Shown piece by piece: positions 27,359 to 36,780 of a stretch of 64,000 bases of DNA. A program made the position numbers and the translations under genes. Below the pieces are notes generated by a model. That model did not search any database, was not told where the DNA came from, and saw only the letters and a program-made list of their open reading frames with translations. Source of the DNA: Candidatus Bandiella numerosa (GTDB lineage: Bacteria; Pseudomonadota; Alphaproteobacteria; Rickettsiales; Midichloriaceae); contig NZ_CP104164.1 in NCBI RefSeq assembly GCF_029981845.1, positions 868,001-932,000 of the forward strand, read 5' to 3'. The number at the start of each line of letters is the position of its first letter. Position 1 is the stretch's first letter.

Positions 27359-28600
27359 ATGACTGATATCATGATACAAGAGCAGCTTGAATACCTTCTT
27401 AATCTATATTCAGATAGAACACGTAACTATAAGATACCAAATAGTCATATTAATACATTTAATGATTTTAAGAAAAAATATAAAGAAGATAAAACTAACT
27501 TTTATAGCGATGTTACCTTAATAGAAAAACCTATAATGAATGATTACAAAAAAGCCGTTCAAAAATATGATTTGTTATCTTCTTCGAATAATACATACTT
27601 ATCTAACGAAGAAATAACGACTTTCTTATCTGGAGATGTATTAAAGAAATCTTTAGATAATTCAGAGGATATACCTCTTTTAAAGAATGAAATAGCTAGA
27701 CTATTCGAATCTGATAATCCTTTAGTAGAACGTAGGTTTATGTTTTTACTAAGCCCTCTATTTATAAATTTTTCATATAAAAATAAAAAACATATTATAG
27801 GTACAGTTAACAGTTTATTAGGAAAGCATGATGATATTTCTTTTGAATTTGCCTATTTTAAAACTCCTCCAAATCAGCATAGCCCATATTGGCATGATGA
27901 TTATACTGTTTTAAGAAATAAAATTATACCAAATAACAAAGAACAAACTCTTCTTCTAAACTGTCTTATTACTTTAACTAATGTTACAAAAAACTCATCT
28001 CCATTATGCTTTCTTAGAGGTACTGAAGAGCTAGTATTTGCCAGAGCGGCTCTTAAGTATTTTGATGAGAATAATATTGAATTTGATGAAGAGCTGTTTT
28101 TAAAGGCTATTTATCTTACTGAAAACTTCTACACACCAGGAAAAGAAATAAAGGCTAATTTGCTTGGTCTTATTCCGGGGTTTTCTTATAGGCTTTTTCA
28201 ATTAAAAACACTTAAAAAGCCTTTTAGTATGTTTTTCAAAGAGCTTAGTTGCGGTGATTTCTTAGTCTTTAGCCCGCATTATTTACATACTTCAGCTTAT
28301 ATTAATCAAGATAAAATTGCTAAAGAAAGTATAGTTTATAGATTTATGTCAAATGGCCACTATAATTTTAGAAATAAATCAACTTGCAAAACACTTCTTG
28401 AGTATTTGTCTTTTGCTAAAGGGCGTGAAATTGACCTTAAAGAAATTAAGAGAACAATATTTAAAAATTTCCCCAATCTTAAATTAGATTCTGAAATTCT
28501 TTTGAATATATACATAAATAAAGATTTAAGTACTGTTAATAAACCGTCAATTCCAAGAATTTACTTAGAAGATCTATGGCAATTTTTTCAAAATGAATAA
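27359..28600 (+). CDS. Putative PhyH-like Fe(II)/2OG dioxygenase
   Basis: 413 residues. The C-terminal two thirds carry a plausible iron site: HDD in SPYWHDDYTVLRN (residues about 178-181), a distal His in FSPHYLHTSAYIN and an Arg in SIVYRFMSNGHY that could hold 2-oxoglutarate. This arrangement fits the phytanoyl-CoA dioxygenase group, many members of which tailor NRPS products. The N-terminal 130 residues are not recognised. It is the last gene of the plus-strand group begun at 14722, about 140 bp after the C-like gene, and is followed by a strong hairpin. The substrate is unknown; assignment rests on the spacing of three or four residues. Confidence 0.65.
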   Translation: MTDIMIQEQLEYLLNLYSDRTRNYKIPNSHINTFNDFKKKYKEDKTNFYSDVTLIEKPIMNDYKKAVQKYDLLSSSNNTYLSNEEITTFLSGDVLKKSLDNSEDIPLLKNEIARLFESDNPLVERRFMFLLSPLFINFSYKNKKHIIGTVNSLLGKHDDISFEFAYFKTPPNQHSPYWHDDYTVLRNKIIPNNKEQTLLLNCLITLTNVTKNSSPLCFLRGTEELVFARAALKYFDENNIEFDEELFLKAIYLTENFYTPGKEIKANLLGLIPGFSYRLFQLKTLKKPFSMFFKELSCGDFLVFSPHYLHTSAYINQDKIAKESIVYRFMSNGHYNFRNKSTCKTLLEYLSFAKGREIDLKEIKRTIFKNFPNLKLDSEILLNIYINKDLSTVNKPSIPRIYLEDLWQFFQNE

Positions 28601-28660
28601 ATAAAGTAAAAATATTAGAGAATTATGAAATTTAAAATCATTTCTTTGGTCATAATTATA

Positions 28661-28700
28661 GGCCGAGTAGCCCGAGGGTAGTCCCTCAGGCTACTCGGCC
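28661..28700. terminator. Strong palindrome between convergent genes, likely bidirectional terminator
   Basis: GGCCGAGTAGCC pairs perfectly with GGCTACTCGGCC, and inside it GAGGG pairs with CCCTC around a TAGT loop. The 12 bp outer and 5 bp inner stems are GC-rich in an AT-rich gap between stops at 28600 (plus) and 28801 (minus). There is no adjacent T-run on the plus side, only CTTTTT about 10 bases on, so a factor-independent terminator is likely but not textbook. Confidence 0.7.
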
Positions 28701-28800
28701 TTAAAATCGACCTTTTTGTCACTTGTTAACCCAGACCCCACATTCTAACCGTTTATTTTTATCTATTAAGTAATTTTGATTTAAGTTTCTATTAAAATTA

Positions 28801-29691
28801 TCAGTTAAAGTTAGAGAGAAACTTTATTATTGCTGAAAAATCCAGTGATTTATACTTTGTCTTATTAAATTTTCTATACAATTTAGTACTTTCTTTACTA
28901 AGATAGCCTTTCATATTTACATTTTTTAAAGCTTTCTGGCTAATAAATAAATCTTTAAGCATTAGTTCTGCCGAAAATCCTCCATTGTAATCATTATTTG
29001 CTGGCACATTATCAATAATACCAGGAACAGGAGGGTATTTTCGAACACTCCAGCAATCACTTGAAGAATTAGTCAAAACCTCATATAATTTTTGATAGCT
29101 TAACCCTAATTTTTCTGCAAGTAAAAATGCTTCACATGCACCAATCATAGTAATTCCAAGTAACATATTATTGCAAATTTTTGCAGCTTGTCCACTTCCT
29201 GCCTTACCAGTGTATATAACTCTTGTTCCCATTTTTTTCAAAATAGGCTCAATTTTTTCAGCAATAGTTTTTTCTCCACCTACCATAAATGTTAATTCTG
29301 AAACTTTTGCTGAATTAACTCCTCCTGAAACTGGACAATCAACAATAGCTATGTTTCGAGATTTACCTTCTTGATATAACTCAATTGAAGTCTCTATATC
29401 GATCGTTGAACAATTTATTATAATTGATCCTGGAAGTAGGTTATTAAATAATCCTCTTTTTGATCTGCAAATTTCCTTAACCTGCTTAGAATCTCTCAAC
29501 ATTGTAATAACTATATTTGTATTTACGCATAAATTTTTTAGATTTTCAGTTATTTCAATGTTTTTGTATTTTATAGAATTTAATGCTTTTTTATTTTTAT
29601 CATATACTTTGATACTAAAATACTTAGATAAATTTTCACACATTCTTTGTCCCATATTACCAATACCTATAAATCCAATATTTTTTTTCAT
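28801..29691 (-). CDS. Beta-hydroxyacid dehydrogenase (3-hydroxyisobutyrate dehydrogenase family)
   Basis: About 296 residues. The N-terminal Rossmann motif is GFIGIGNMGQRM; CPVSGGVNSA is the substrate-binding signature; AAKICNNMLLG carries the catalytic Lys. The family oxidises 3-hydroxyacids (3-hydroxyisobutyrate, 3-hydroxypropionate, tartronate semialdehyde in reverse) with NAD(P). I use the ATG at 29691, which follows the MFS stop by one base and puts the Rossmann motif right at the start; the longer frame to 29742 would overlap the transporter and adds a non-homologous leader. Last gene of a four-gene unit with an omega-aminotransferase at its head, which suggests a beta-amino/beta-hydroxy acid route. 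Confidence 0.9.
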   Translation of the reverse strand: MKKNIGFIGIGNMGQRMCENLSKYFSIKVYDKNKKALNSIKYKNIEITENLKNLCVNTNIVITMLRDSKQVKEICRSKRGLFNNLLPGSIIINCSTIDIETSIELYQEGKSRNIAIVDCPVSGGVNSAKVSELTFMVGGEKTIAEKIEPILKKMGTRVIYTGKAGSGQAAKICNNMLLGITMIGACEAFLLAEKLGLSYQKLYEVLTNSSSDCWSVRKYPPVPGIIDNVPANNDYNGGFSAELMLKDLFISQKALKNVNMKGYLSKESTKLYRKFNKTKYKSLDFSAIIKFLSNFN

Positions 29692-29692
29692 T

Positions 29693-30949
29693 TCATATAT
29701 CCAAATATTTTTTTTTAAAAAGTAAATTAAGTCCAAACACAAGTCCTAATAATGATAAAATAATCAAATACCATGCTAGTAACATGTAGGAAGTATAATT
29801 GTGTATAAGAAATTCTGCTATAGCAGGCGCAGAAGCTCCAAAAATCGAATTAGCTACATTGTATGTCATAGAAACAGTAAAACAACGTATTTCTTCATCT
29901 GCATTACTATATAAGATTGCTGGGACGGGCGCGTATACAATAGCAATTAATACAGCAAAAACACATTGCAAAATAGCTATTGAATAAAAATTAGAATAAG
30001 TTAACAAATAAAATAGAGGGCAAGAAAAAATTATAAAACAAAATAATCCAATAATATAAAGTTTACCTTTTCCTATAGAGTCTGACAAATGACCAAAAAA
30101 AGGAATAGCGATAATTAAGCATATTATCCCTATTGAATTAGATGAAAGAGCCTCAAATGAAGATATATTTAAATGTTGTTGAGCAAAGTTAGCAAAGTAA
30201 ACAAATATCAGATAAAACGCCATGGATGGTAATGATACCAACATAATCATTTGCAGAATTTTTTTTATATATGAAAAGCTAAAAAGATAATTACGAATAG
30301 ATACAATGACTTTTTTTTTATCTACTTCAATAATTGGCATATTCTTTCTTAAGAACAAAGCAACTATTAAAAGGACTACTCCAGATAAAAATGGTATTCT
30401 CCAAGCCCAAGTTTCTGCATCATAAATTTCAGCAAAATAGTTTGTTATGGCGCCGAATATAGAGCCCATAAATAAACCAATAAAAGCACTTTGCATTACA
30501 ATGCTTCCAAAAAACCCTCTTCTTCTATCCTGAGAATTATCAGTTATATATACCATTGAAGATGAAAATTCACCCCCTACAGCAATACCTTGAAAAAATC
30601 TACAGCATACCATAGATATGCTTGCAGCTATCCCAATATCTTGATAAGTAGGAAGTATTCCAATAATAAATGTAGGGATTGTCATTAATGAAACTGAGTA
30701 TAATAGGGCTTTTCTACTCCCAAAGCGATCACCTATGTATCCGAAAATTATTGCACCAATTGGACGCATTAAAAGACCCATGGCAAATACGATATAAGTT
30801 ATGATTATGGATTTATATGCACTCTCAGAAGGAAAGAAAAGTTTAGAAAAAGTTGTTGCAAAATATCCAAATAATGCAAATTCATACCACTCAAGTATAT
30901 TTCCTATAATAGCTGCATAGAAAACTTTTTTTGATAATTTTATGCTCAT
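29693..30949 (-). CDS. MFS transporter of the metabolite:proton symporter (ProP-like) type
   Basis: 418 residues with about twelve membrane helices. Family marks: IGNILEWYEFALFGYFA in helix 1, GYIGDRFGSRKALL between helices 2 and 3, and RFFQGIAVGGEFSSSMVY in helix 4-5. Relatives in intracellular bacteria import osmolytes or organic acids. Its ATG overlaps the end of the tautomerase gene by four bases (ATGA), so translation is coupled. Substrate unknown; it could move a building block or a degradation substrate of the neighbouring enzymes. Intact. Confidence 0.9.
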   Translation of the reverse strand: MSIKLSKKVFYAAIIGNILEWYEFALFGYFATTFSKLFFPSESAYKSIIITYIVFAMGLLMRPIGAIIFGYIGDRFGSRKALLYSVSLMTIPTFIIGILPTYQDIGIAASISMVCCRFFQGIAVGGEFSSSMVYITDNSQDRRRGFFGSIVMQSAFIGLFMGSIFGAITNYFAEIYDAETWAWRIPFLSGVVLLIVALFLRKNMPIIEVDKKKVIVSIRNYLFSFSYIKKILQMIMLVSLPSMAFYLIFVYFANFAQQHLNISSFEALSSNSIGIICLIIAIPFFGHLSDSIGKGKLYIIGLFCFIIFSCPLFYLLTYSNFYSIAILQCVFAVLIAIVYAPVPAILYSNADEEIRCFTVSMTYNVANSIFGASAPAIAEFLIHNYTSYMLLAWYLIILSLLGLVFGLNLLFKKKYLDI

Positions 30950-31299
30950 AGTTTTTTCCTAATATAAAAGTCTTTTTTTAAATCAGTAATATTAATACTT
31001 ATCAAAACATTGGCATCAATGTTTTTAATTGCTATTTTTATTATTTCTTCTGTAGCATTTATAGCATTTTGTTTTTTAGTTTTAGCTCTACCCTCTAGGA
31101 GTAAAATTTCTACTAAAATTGAAGTGTATAGACTCCCTGATCCAACAAAAACTTTGTTTGAAGGTATTAATCTAGATTGAAAAAGCTCTATATCAGTTTC
31201 TAAAATATCTGATAGTTTTTTATGAAGTTTTTTAAATAAAATCTCAAGATCAATTTGTGAAGCGAATTTTTCTTCATAATAAAATAATATGTGAGGCAT
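30946..31299 (-). CDS. Tautomerase-superfamily protein of the CHMI type
   Basis: 117 residues beginning MPHILFYYEEKF: Met removal would expose Pro1, the catalytic base of the superfamily. Length, the early PHI-x-YY pattern, an Arg near residue 43 and the later LLLEGRAKTKKQNA resemble 5-carboxymethyl-2-hydroxymuconate isomerase. The aromatic meta-cleavage pathway is absent here, so the true substrate is probably another enol/keto acid. It lies 13 bp after the aminotransferase and overlaps the MFS gene. A malonate-semialdehyde type reaction would fit the neighbours but is only a guess. Confidence 0.82.
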   Translation of the reverse strand: MPHILFYYEEKFASQIDLEILFKKLHKKLSDILETDIELFQSRLIPSNKVFVGSGSLYTSILVEILLLEGRAKTKKQNAINATEEIIKIAIKNIDANVLISINITDLKKDFYIRKKL

Positions 31300-31312
31300 A
31301 AAGATAAAAGTG

Positions 31313-32614
31313 TTAAGGTTTTAATTTAAGTATAGTTTCTTTAATTATATTAGTGCCTTTTTTTAGTTGTTTTTCTGTAATTATCAAAGGGGGGATTAAA
31401 AATAAAAAATTATCATTAATTGCGACAAAAACTCCCTTTTGATAAAGATCTTCTTGAAGTTTAGCTAATGTTTGTTTTATTGATTTAAAATAATTTTTAT
31501 CAAAATCTAATACACCAAATAGACCAATATTACGTACTTGTAAATAACTATGATTTTCAAAAACACTAAGCTCTTCCGTTAGAACTTTTCCTAAATTATA
31601 AGAATTTTCGATGATCTTATCCTCTCTGTAGATATTTATACACTCTAATGCAACAGCGCAACCCAAAGGATGTGCATTATATGTACTACCTAAATTATAG
31701 GTGTTATTTTCAAAATAATCCGAAATTTCACCAGAAACTGCTAAAGCAGAGAGTGGAAAATACCCTGAAGTTAAACCCTTTGCCATAGTGATTATATCAG
31801 GTTTTATATTCCAATGATCTATAGCAAAATATTTACCTGTTCTTCCAAAACCAGACATAACCTCATCTGCAATAAGCAATATATCATTTTTTTTACATAA
31901 ATAATGCAAACCTTCCATATATTCTTTTGTGGGGATAATTATTCCATTTGCGCCTGTAACAGGCTCTATTATGAAAGCAGCTATTGTGTTTTTATCTTCA
32001 TATCTAATAATATCATTAGTAAAATTCAAACATTCAGTATTGCAACGTCCTTCCTTTTTACACCATCTACAATCCTTTACATATGTAGATGGTACATGGA
32101 CTACACCAGGCATATCATGGGTTAAAGTAGACCTTCTTGTATCACTACTTAAACTCATTGAACCGAGTGTAGCGCCATGATATGATCTATGCCTAGCAAG
32201 AATTTTCTTCTTTTTTATAAAATCTCTAGCTATTCTTATAGCATGTTCATTAGCTTCAGAACCAGTTGATAGAAAAGAAAGCTTACTTATATTATCAGGT
32301 AATAAGGAAATAAGCGCCTTAGCAAGATCTCTTCTTATTTTTGTAGTAAATTTCTTTCCCCATGCAAAAGAATTCAAATGAAATTGATTAATTATTGCAT
32401 TTAATATACGGGTCTCTTGATGTCCTAAATTAACGCACATTGCCTGAGAATTAAAATCCATAATCTTGTTATCATTCTCATCCCAAAAATAAATGTTCTC
32501 AGCTTTATTAATTACTTTTAGATCTGTGTCAGATTGAGTTGTCCACTCAAATAAACTTGTTTCTAAAGATTCTTTAATGATGTTGCTCTTGTTTTTAATT
32601 TCAAGTTTAGACAT
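31313..32614 (-). CDS. Class III omega-aminotransferase (taurine/beta-alanine-pyruvate type)
   Basis: 433 residues, PLP-dependent fold type I class III. STGSEANEHAIRIAR, RSYHGATLGSMSLS, LIADEVMSGFGRTG (Asp contacting PLP) and TMAKGLTSGYFPLSA (Schiff-base Lys) are all present. The N-terminus (FEWTTQSD, YFWDENDNKIMDFNSQ) is closest to taurine-pyruvate and omega-amino-acid aminotransferases. It heads the unit aminotransferase-tautomerase-MFS-dehydrogenase, and panD at 48301 could supply beta-alanine. A link to the NRPS genes is possible by position only. The Cys-rich patch DCRWCKKEGRCNTEC (about residues 175-190) is a small oddity also seen in some relatives. Confidence 0.9.
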   Translation of the reverse strand: MSKLEIKNKSNIIKESLETSLFEWTTQSDTDLKVINKAENIYFWDENDNKIMDFNSQAMCVNLGHQETRILNAIINQFHLNSFAWGKKFTTKIRRDLAKALISLLPDNISKLSFLSTGSEANEHAIRIARDFIKKKKILARHRSYHGATLGSMSLSSDTRRSTLTHDMPGVVHVPSTYVKDCRWCKKEGRCNTECLNFTNDIIRYEDKNTIAAFIIEPVTGANGIIIPTKEYMEGLHYLCKKNDILLIADEVMSGFGRTGKYFAIDHWNIKPDIITMAKGLTSGYFPLSALAVSGEISDYFENNTYNLGSTYNAHPLGCAVALECINIYREDKIIENSYNLGKVLTEELSVFENHSYLQVRNIGLFGVLDFDKNYFKSIKQTLAKLQEDLYQKGVFVAINDNFLFLIPPLIITEKQLKKGTNIIKETILKLKP

Positions 32615-32781
32615 TTTTTAATACTATATATGAAGTTTTACTATTTTTTGAATTAACTTGAGAAAAGATACATACCCAATACAAATTAAAACACACTACA
32701 ATAACAAGAGTTATTGAATTTCATACTGAAGTCAAGCTAGTTTTTATAGTGGGCCCATTTGTCAAGACACAAAATCAAACA

Positions 32782-33669
32782 TTATGAGATACAATTTACA
32801 GCCATTAAATTACTATTATTATAATACACCTTTGCTGGAGTAAAATATTCCAAAGATTGGTGCATTCTTTCATTATTATAAAACTTCACATATTCATTTA
32901 TAGCATCTTTTGCCTCCATAACAGTAGTTAAAATTATTAAATATATTTTTTCTTGTTTCAACGATCTCCATAATCTTTCAATATAGACATTGTCTAAAGC
33001 TCTTCCTTTACCATCCATACTAATCATTATTGCATGTTGAATTAGGATAGAGATAAAGTTATTGGAAGTAAATTGCACTCCTTGATCAGTGTTAAATATT
33101 TCTGGTTTCCCATATTTTTTAATGGCTTCCTCCAGAGTAGATACGCAGAATTCAGAATCTAAGGTGATTGAGAGCTTCCAGCTCAATATATAGCGACTAT
33201 ACCAATCTATAATCGCCACTAAATACACAAAACTTTGCTCTAATCTAATATAAGTTATATCAGCACTCCAGACTTGATTAACACGCTCTATCTTTGTATC
33301 TCTGAGTAGATACGGATATATTTTATGGGCTTGATTTCTTTTACTTAAATTTATCTTTGGATATACAGCTTCAATTTCCATTATTCGGTAATATCGCCTT
33401 ACTACCTTGCGACCAGTAGCGTATCCTTTTGATTGAAGGCATTTAGACATCCTTCGTGTACCATAATACGGATTCTGAGTGTAAATCTCATCAATGATTT
33501 TCATTAGCTCTAAATCTTCTGCGCTCACCCCCTTGGGTTTATAATAATAGCTCGATCTGCTAATTGAAAGAAGTTTGCATTGCTCTACTATGCTTATTTC
33601 CTTATCTGTAGAATTTATCATATCTCTCCTATATTTAAAGTCCAAACAATGTAGATTTTTTTCAGACAA
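32782..33669 (-). CDS. IS3 transposase OrfB
   Basis: 295 residues. HTH_21-like region (QCKLLSISRSSYYYKP), YGTRRMSKCLQSKGY, and the integrase core with SADITYIRL, NTDQGVQFTS and ALDNVYIERLW giving the DDE triad. It overlaps orfA by about 50 bases, so it is normally made by a -1 frameshift as an OrfAB fusion. Looks intact. Confidence 0.92.
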   Translation of the reverse strand: MSEKNLHCLDFKYRRDMINSTDKEISIVEQCKLLSISRSSYYYKPKGVSAEDLELMKIIDEIYTQNPYYGTRRMSKCLQSKGYATGRKVVRRYYRIMEIEAVYPKINLSKRNQAHKIYPYLLRDTKIERVNQVWSADITYIRLEQSFVYLVAIIDWYSRYILSWKLSITLDSEFCVSTLEEAIKKYGKPEIFNTDQGVQFTSNNFISILIQHAIMISMDGKGRALDNVYIERLWRSLKQEKIYLIILTTVMEAKDAINEYVKFYNNERMHQSLEYFTPAKVYYNNSNLMAVNCIS

Positions 33670-33926
33670 TTACATTCCATATTAAGCTGCCTTATTTGAT
33701 CATATAGCTGCTTTATTAACTCCTCATTATCTAAATGTTTGGATTTAACTTTATTTTGAAAACCATTCATTAAATACTCTAATCCTTTTTTCTTCCATTG
33801 TTGTATTTGAGTCGAATGCACCCCATATTTATTGGTAATTTGAGCTATTGTCAGCTCTCCTTTTATCGCTTCTATTACTATTTTACTTTTTTCTGTTGCA
33901 CTATATTGCTTTGCTTTTTTAGACAT
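33618..33926 (-). CDS. IS3 transposase OrfA
   Basis: 102 residues: helix-turn-helix (YSATEKSKIVIEAI, ITNKYGVHSTQIQQWKKKG) and a coiled coil (LIKQLYDQIRQLNMECN). An AGGAGA-type ribosome binding site stands before the ATG. It overlaps orfB, as is usual for the family. Confidence 0.9.
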   Translation of the reverse strand: MSKKAKQYSATEKSKIVIEAIKGELTIAQITNKYGVHSTQIQQWKKKGLEYLMNGFQNKVKSKHLDNEELIKQLYDQIRQLNMECNCLKKIYIVWTLNIGEI

Positions 33927-33997
33927 ATAATCTCCTTTATTTTGTTTTAAAATTATATCTCATTTTGTTAATTTTGCTGTCTAGTTTATGGGGACCA

Positions 33998-34302
33998 TTA
34001 TAACATCAATTACATGAAGCACTTAAAGAATTTGGTAGAATAATAAAATCCATATTTATCTTAAAGTACATTGATAATGTAGAGTTAAGGCAACAAATAG
34101 AGAAATAATTAAATAAAGGAGAGTTATCTAATAGGTTTTCTTCAATAATATTTTTTGCTAATAACCAAGAATTTACACAGAGTATAACAGAGGATCAAGA
34201 AATAGTAGTGCAATGTAAAATGATAATACAAAATTTAATTATCTTATGGAATTATTTGATGCTTACAAAACTAATTATGCACTGTGATCCAGAAAAAAGA
34301 AA
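33998..34302 (+). pseudogene. Tn3-family transposase, C-terminal remnant (upstream half)
   Basis: Translation reads LHEALKEFGRIIKSIFILKY then LRQQIEK-stop-LNKGELSNRFSSIIFF and IIQNLIILWNYL. This is the conserved end of Tn3 transposases, where a duty-bound core is followed by RQLNKGE...LFFGN and NLVLWNT. One in-frame TAA (at about 34106) breaks it. It is cut on the left by the IS3 element and on the right by IS21 at 34303; the rest follows at 37993. Confidence 0.8.
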
Positions 34303-34347
34303 TGTCAACTCTCATTAAAAAGGGTCCACCTAATGTAAATTTTTTTA

Positions 34348-35121
34348 CTAACTTTTTACATCATTTCCCCCATCATAATTTTTAATATTTTTAGCTCTAT
34401 AACTCGGACCATTAATTCTAAAAATTCTCGAATGATGGACCACCCTATCTAAAATTGCAGATGATAAAATATTATCTGCAAAAATATCATTCCATTGCTC
34501 AAAAGATTTATTTGTTGTGATAATAGATGAGCCTCTTTCATATCGTTTTGATATCACATCAAAAAAATCAGAACCTGAATAATCTGGAATTTTTTTAAAA
34601 CCAAGCTCATCCATTATTAGTAAATCAGGTGATAAATATTCATCTAATTTTTTATAATAGGAGTTATCTGCTTTTGATATATGAAGTTTATAGAGCATGT
34701 CTGATACCGTAGTAAAAAGCACTTTACGCTCTTTAAGCAAAGCTTTTAAACCTAATGCTATAGATAGGTGAGTTTTCCCAGTGCCTGGGTTACCTATAAA
34801 AATAATATTTCTTTTTTCTTTAATATAGTGGCAAGTTATTGCATCACTAATTTGCTTTTTATCAATAGAAGTTTGGAAGTTAAAATCAAAATCTTCTATT
34901 GTCTTTAATGCTGGTAATTTGGCTTTGGAAATTCTCTTATTATAGCTATTATCGCTTCTGTTATTTGACTCATCCTCACAAAGAAGTTCTAAAAATTCAG
35001 AGTGAGATAAGGAGTTGTTATTTGCATATGCTACTCTAGCCTCTAAAGAATTAACCATGCCTGCAAGTTTAAAATTTTTAAGTTTAGTTATAAGCTTTTG
35101 CATGCTCAACCTCACTATCAA
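34348..35121 (-). CDS. istB: IS21 helper ATPase IstB
   Basis: 257 residues of the DnaC/IstB AAA+ group. IFIGNPGTGKTHLSIALG is Walker A, LLIMDELGFKKI Walker B, followed by SSIITTNKSFEQW (sensor 1) and LDRVVHHSRIFRI. It loads the transposase onto target DNA. Overlaps the istA end and looks intact, though useless without a whole istA. Confidence 0.92.
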   Translation of the reverse strand: MIVRLSMQKLITKLKNFKLAGMVNSLEARVAYANNNSLSHSEFLELLCEDESNNRSDNSYNKRISKAKLPALKTIEDFDFNFQTSIDKKQISDAITCHYIKEKRNIIFIGNPGTGKTHLSIALGLKALLKERKVLFTTVSDMLYKLHISKADNSYYKKLDEYLSPDLLIMDELGFKKIPDYSGSDFFDVISKRYERGSSIITTNKSFEQWNDIFADNILSSAILDRVVHHSRIFRINGPSYRAKNIKNYDGGNDVKS

Positions 35122-36458
35122 TTGGAAGATTGTAACTACCAGTTTTACATATGTTTTTAACCGTACTGTATTCAGTTATTTCAAATGCAAGCGCTCTTTT
35201 GCATGCCAGATCTATAACATTATCATCATAAAGAATTTTTAGGCTTAATATACCTTTTGTCGCTCTATACCAGCTATTTGGCTTTTTTGCTAATATCACT
35301 ATGAACAATTCACCTGCATTATCACCAATCTTCTTCATTTTCTCTTGATAGTTTAACCTATATTCAGAAGATTCTGGAGTAAATAGTTTATATTTATTAT
35401 AATGACTCTAATTTGTTACAAACGTTCCTTTTTCACTACTCTTTATGTGCTTCGTTATTTCTTTCCCATCATGCAATATTGATACGAGCTTTTCTTTTAT
35501 ATGCACCTCTACTAATTTACCAACATACTTGTATGGAGCTGAATAATAACTGCCTTCGACTGTGATATGACAATCTTTACAAACCTTTCTTTTTGCTAAT
35601 ATCCCTATAGTATATGCTTCAAGAGGTAATTCTTTGAGAAACTTTCTCTCTTCATTTACAAACACTTCTTGTGGTATTTTTTTGGTGGTTCCATGAATCC
35701 TAGAGTTGCATGTATATTTAACCCAATCTCCTAATTGCTCTTCAACATCTTCTCTGCTTTTAAATTCTCTTCCTTTAAAAAAGTTGCTTTTCACATATTT
35801 GATTCCTGCTTCTACTTTACCTTTTTCTTGAGGTTTCCTTACTCTACATGGCATAATTTCATATCCATAATGCCCACTAAGTGCTTTATACGCCCTTTGA
35901 TATACTGGCTCATAAAAATTTGCCTCCAGCACTGCTGCTTTTAAATTATCTATTTTTACTAATTTTGGAACCCCTCCAAAATTTCTAAATGCATTAATAT
36001 GACACATTAAAAATGTCTCTACTCTTTGATCATTCACTATCTCATAATAATCTAATCTTGAGTAACTAAGCCTCATGTTGAATATCCACGCTTTCCCCTT
36101 TTTACCACCTTTCTTCGGCAGCAATCCCACATACCCAAAATCTACTTGCGCCTCCTCTCCTGCCTCTGTATGAAATCTTACGCAAACATTGCTTTTTCTT
36201 TTGATGCTCTCTACATACCGAGCTACACTTGCGTAACTTATTTTGAGCCCCTCTTTCCTTAATTCCTCATGGATTCTTACTCCACTCATCTCTTTTTCCA
36301 GTAATCCTATTATTAAATCTTTATATTCTTCTAATGCTGATACCCTGCTGTTTTTTGCAGATTCAGTTTGAAGTGACCAAAAAAAATCAGACCAATATAA
36401 GAGAGACATTTTTAATATAAAAATATATAAATAATGTAATAAAATATTGGTAAAGATT

Positions 36459-36768
36459 ATGAGTAAACAAAAAAGTTGCACAAAAGAGTTTAAATTCAGA
36501 GTTGCAATAGCCGTTGAAAACAGCGAAGCTAAATGATAAAAGGAGATTTAACAATTGCCGAAATAATTTCAAAATATCAAGTACCAAGATCAGTTTTGAG
36601 TAAATGGAAAAAGCAGCTAATAGACAATGGTCCTGAAGTATATAAAAAAGGCAATCAGCCAGTGCAGGCGTATAATAATGGTAATATGGAGAAATTACAT
36701 GCAACGATAGGAAGGTTAAAAGTAGAAAATGATTTTTTGCAACAAGCCTCATCAAAGTTGATGTTATA
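36459..36768 (+). CDS. IS3 OrfA, in two overlapping frames
   Basis: The frame from ATG 36459 (MSKQKSCTKEFKFRVAIA) ends at a TGA at about 36534-36536 that overlaps the next ATG (36533, ATGA); the rest of the helix-turn-helix and coiled coil (IISKYQVPRSVLSKWKKQ, KLHATIGRLKVENDFLQ) is read in the second frame. The copy at 49657 has the same arrangement, so it is either fixed in this element or a programmed shift. Confidence 0.75.
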
Positions 36769-36780
36769 AAGAGGCGTAAA

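Larger units (their letters stand above)
32750..33997 (-). mobile_element. IS3-family insertion sequence, apparently complete
   Basis: Ends TGGGCCCATTT (left) and its imperfect inverse ending GGGGACCA (right) bound 1,248 bp with overlapping orfA and orfB. No clear target duplication is visible. The right end abuts a Tn3 transposase remnant. A 323 bp truncated copy is at 12613. Confidence 0.9.

Noticed and set aside
36387..36755. 122-codon minus-strand frame, repeated at 49585-49953
   Set aside because: Antisense of IS3 orfA in both copies; repetition only reflects the two element copies.
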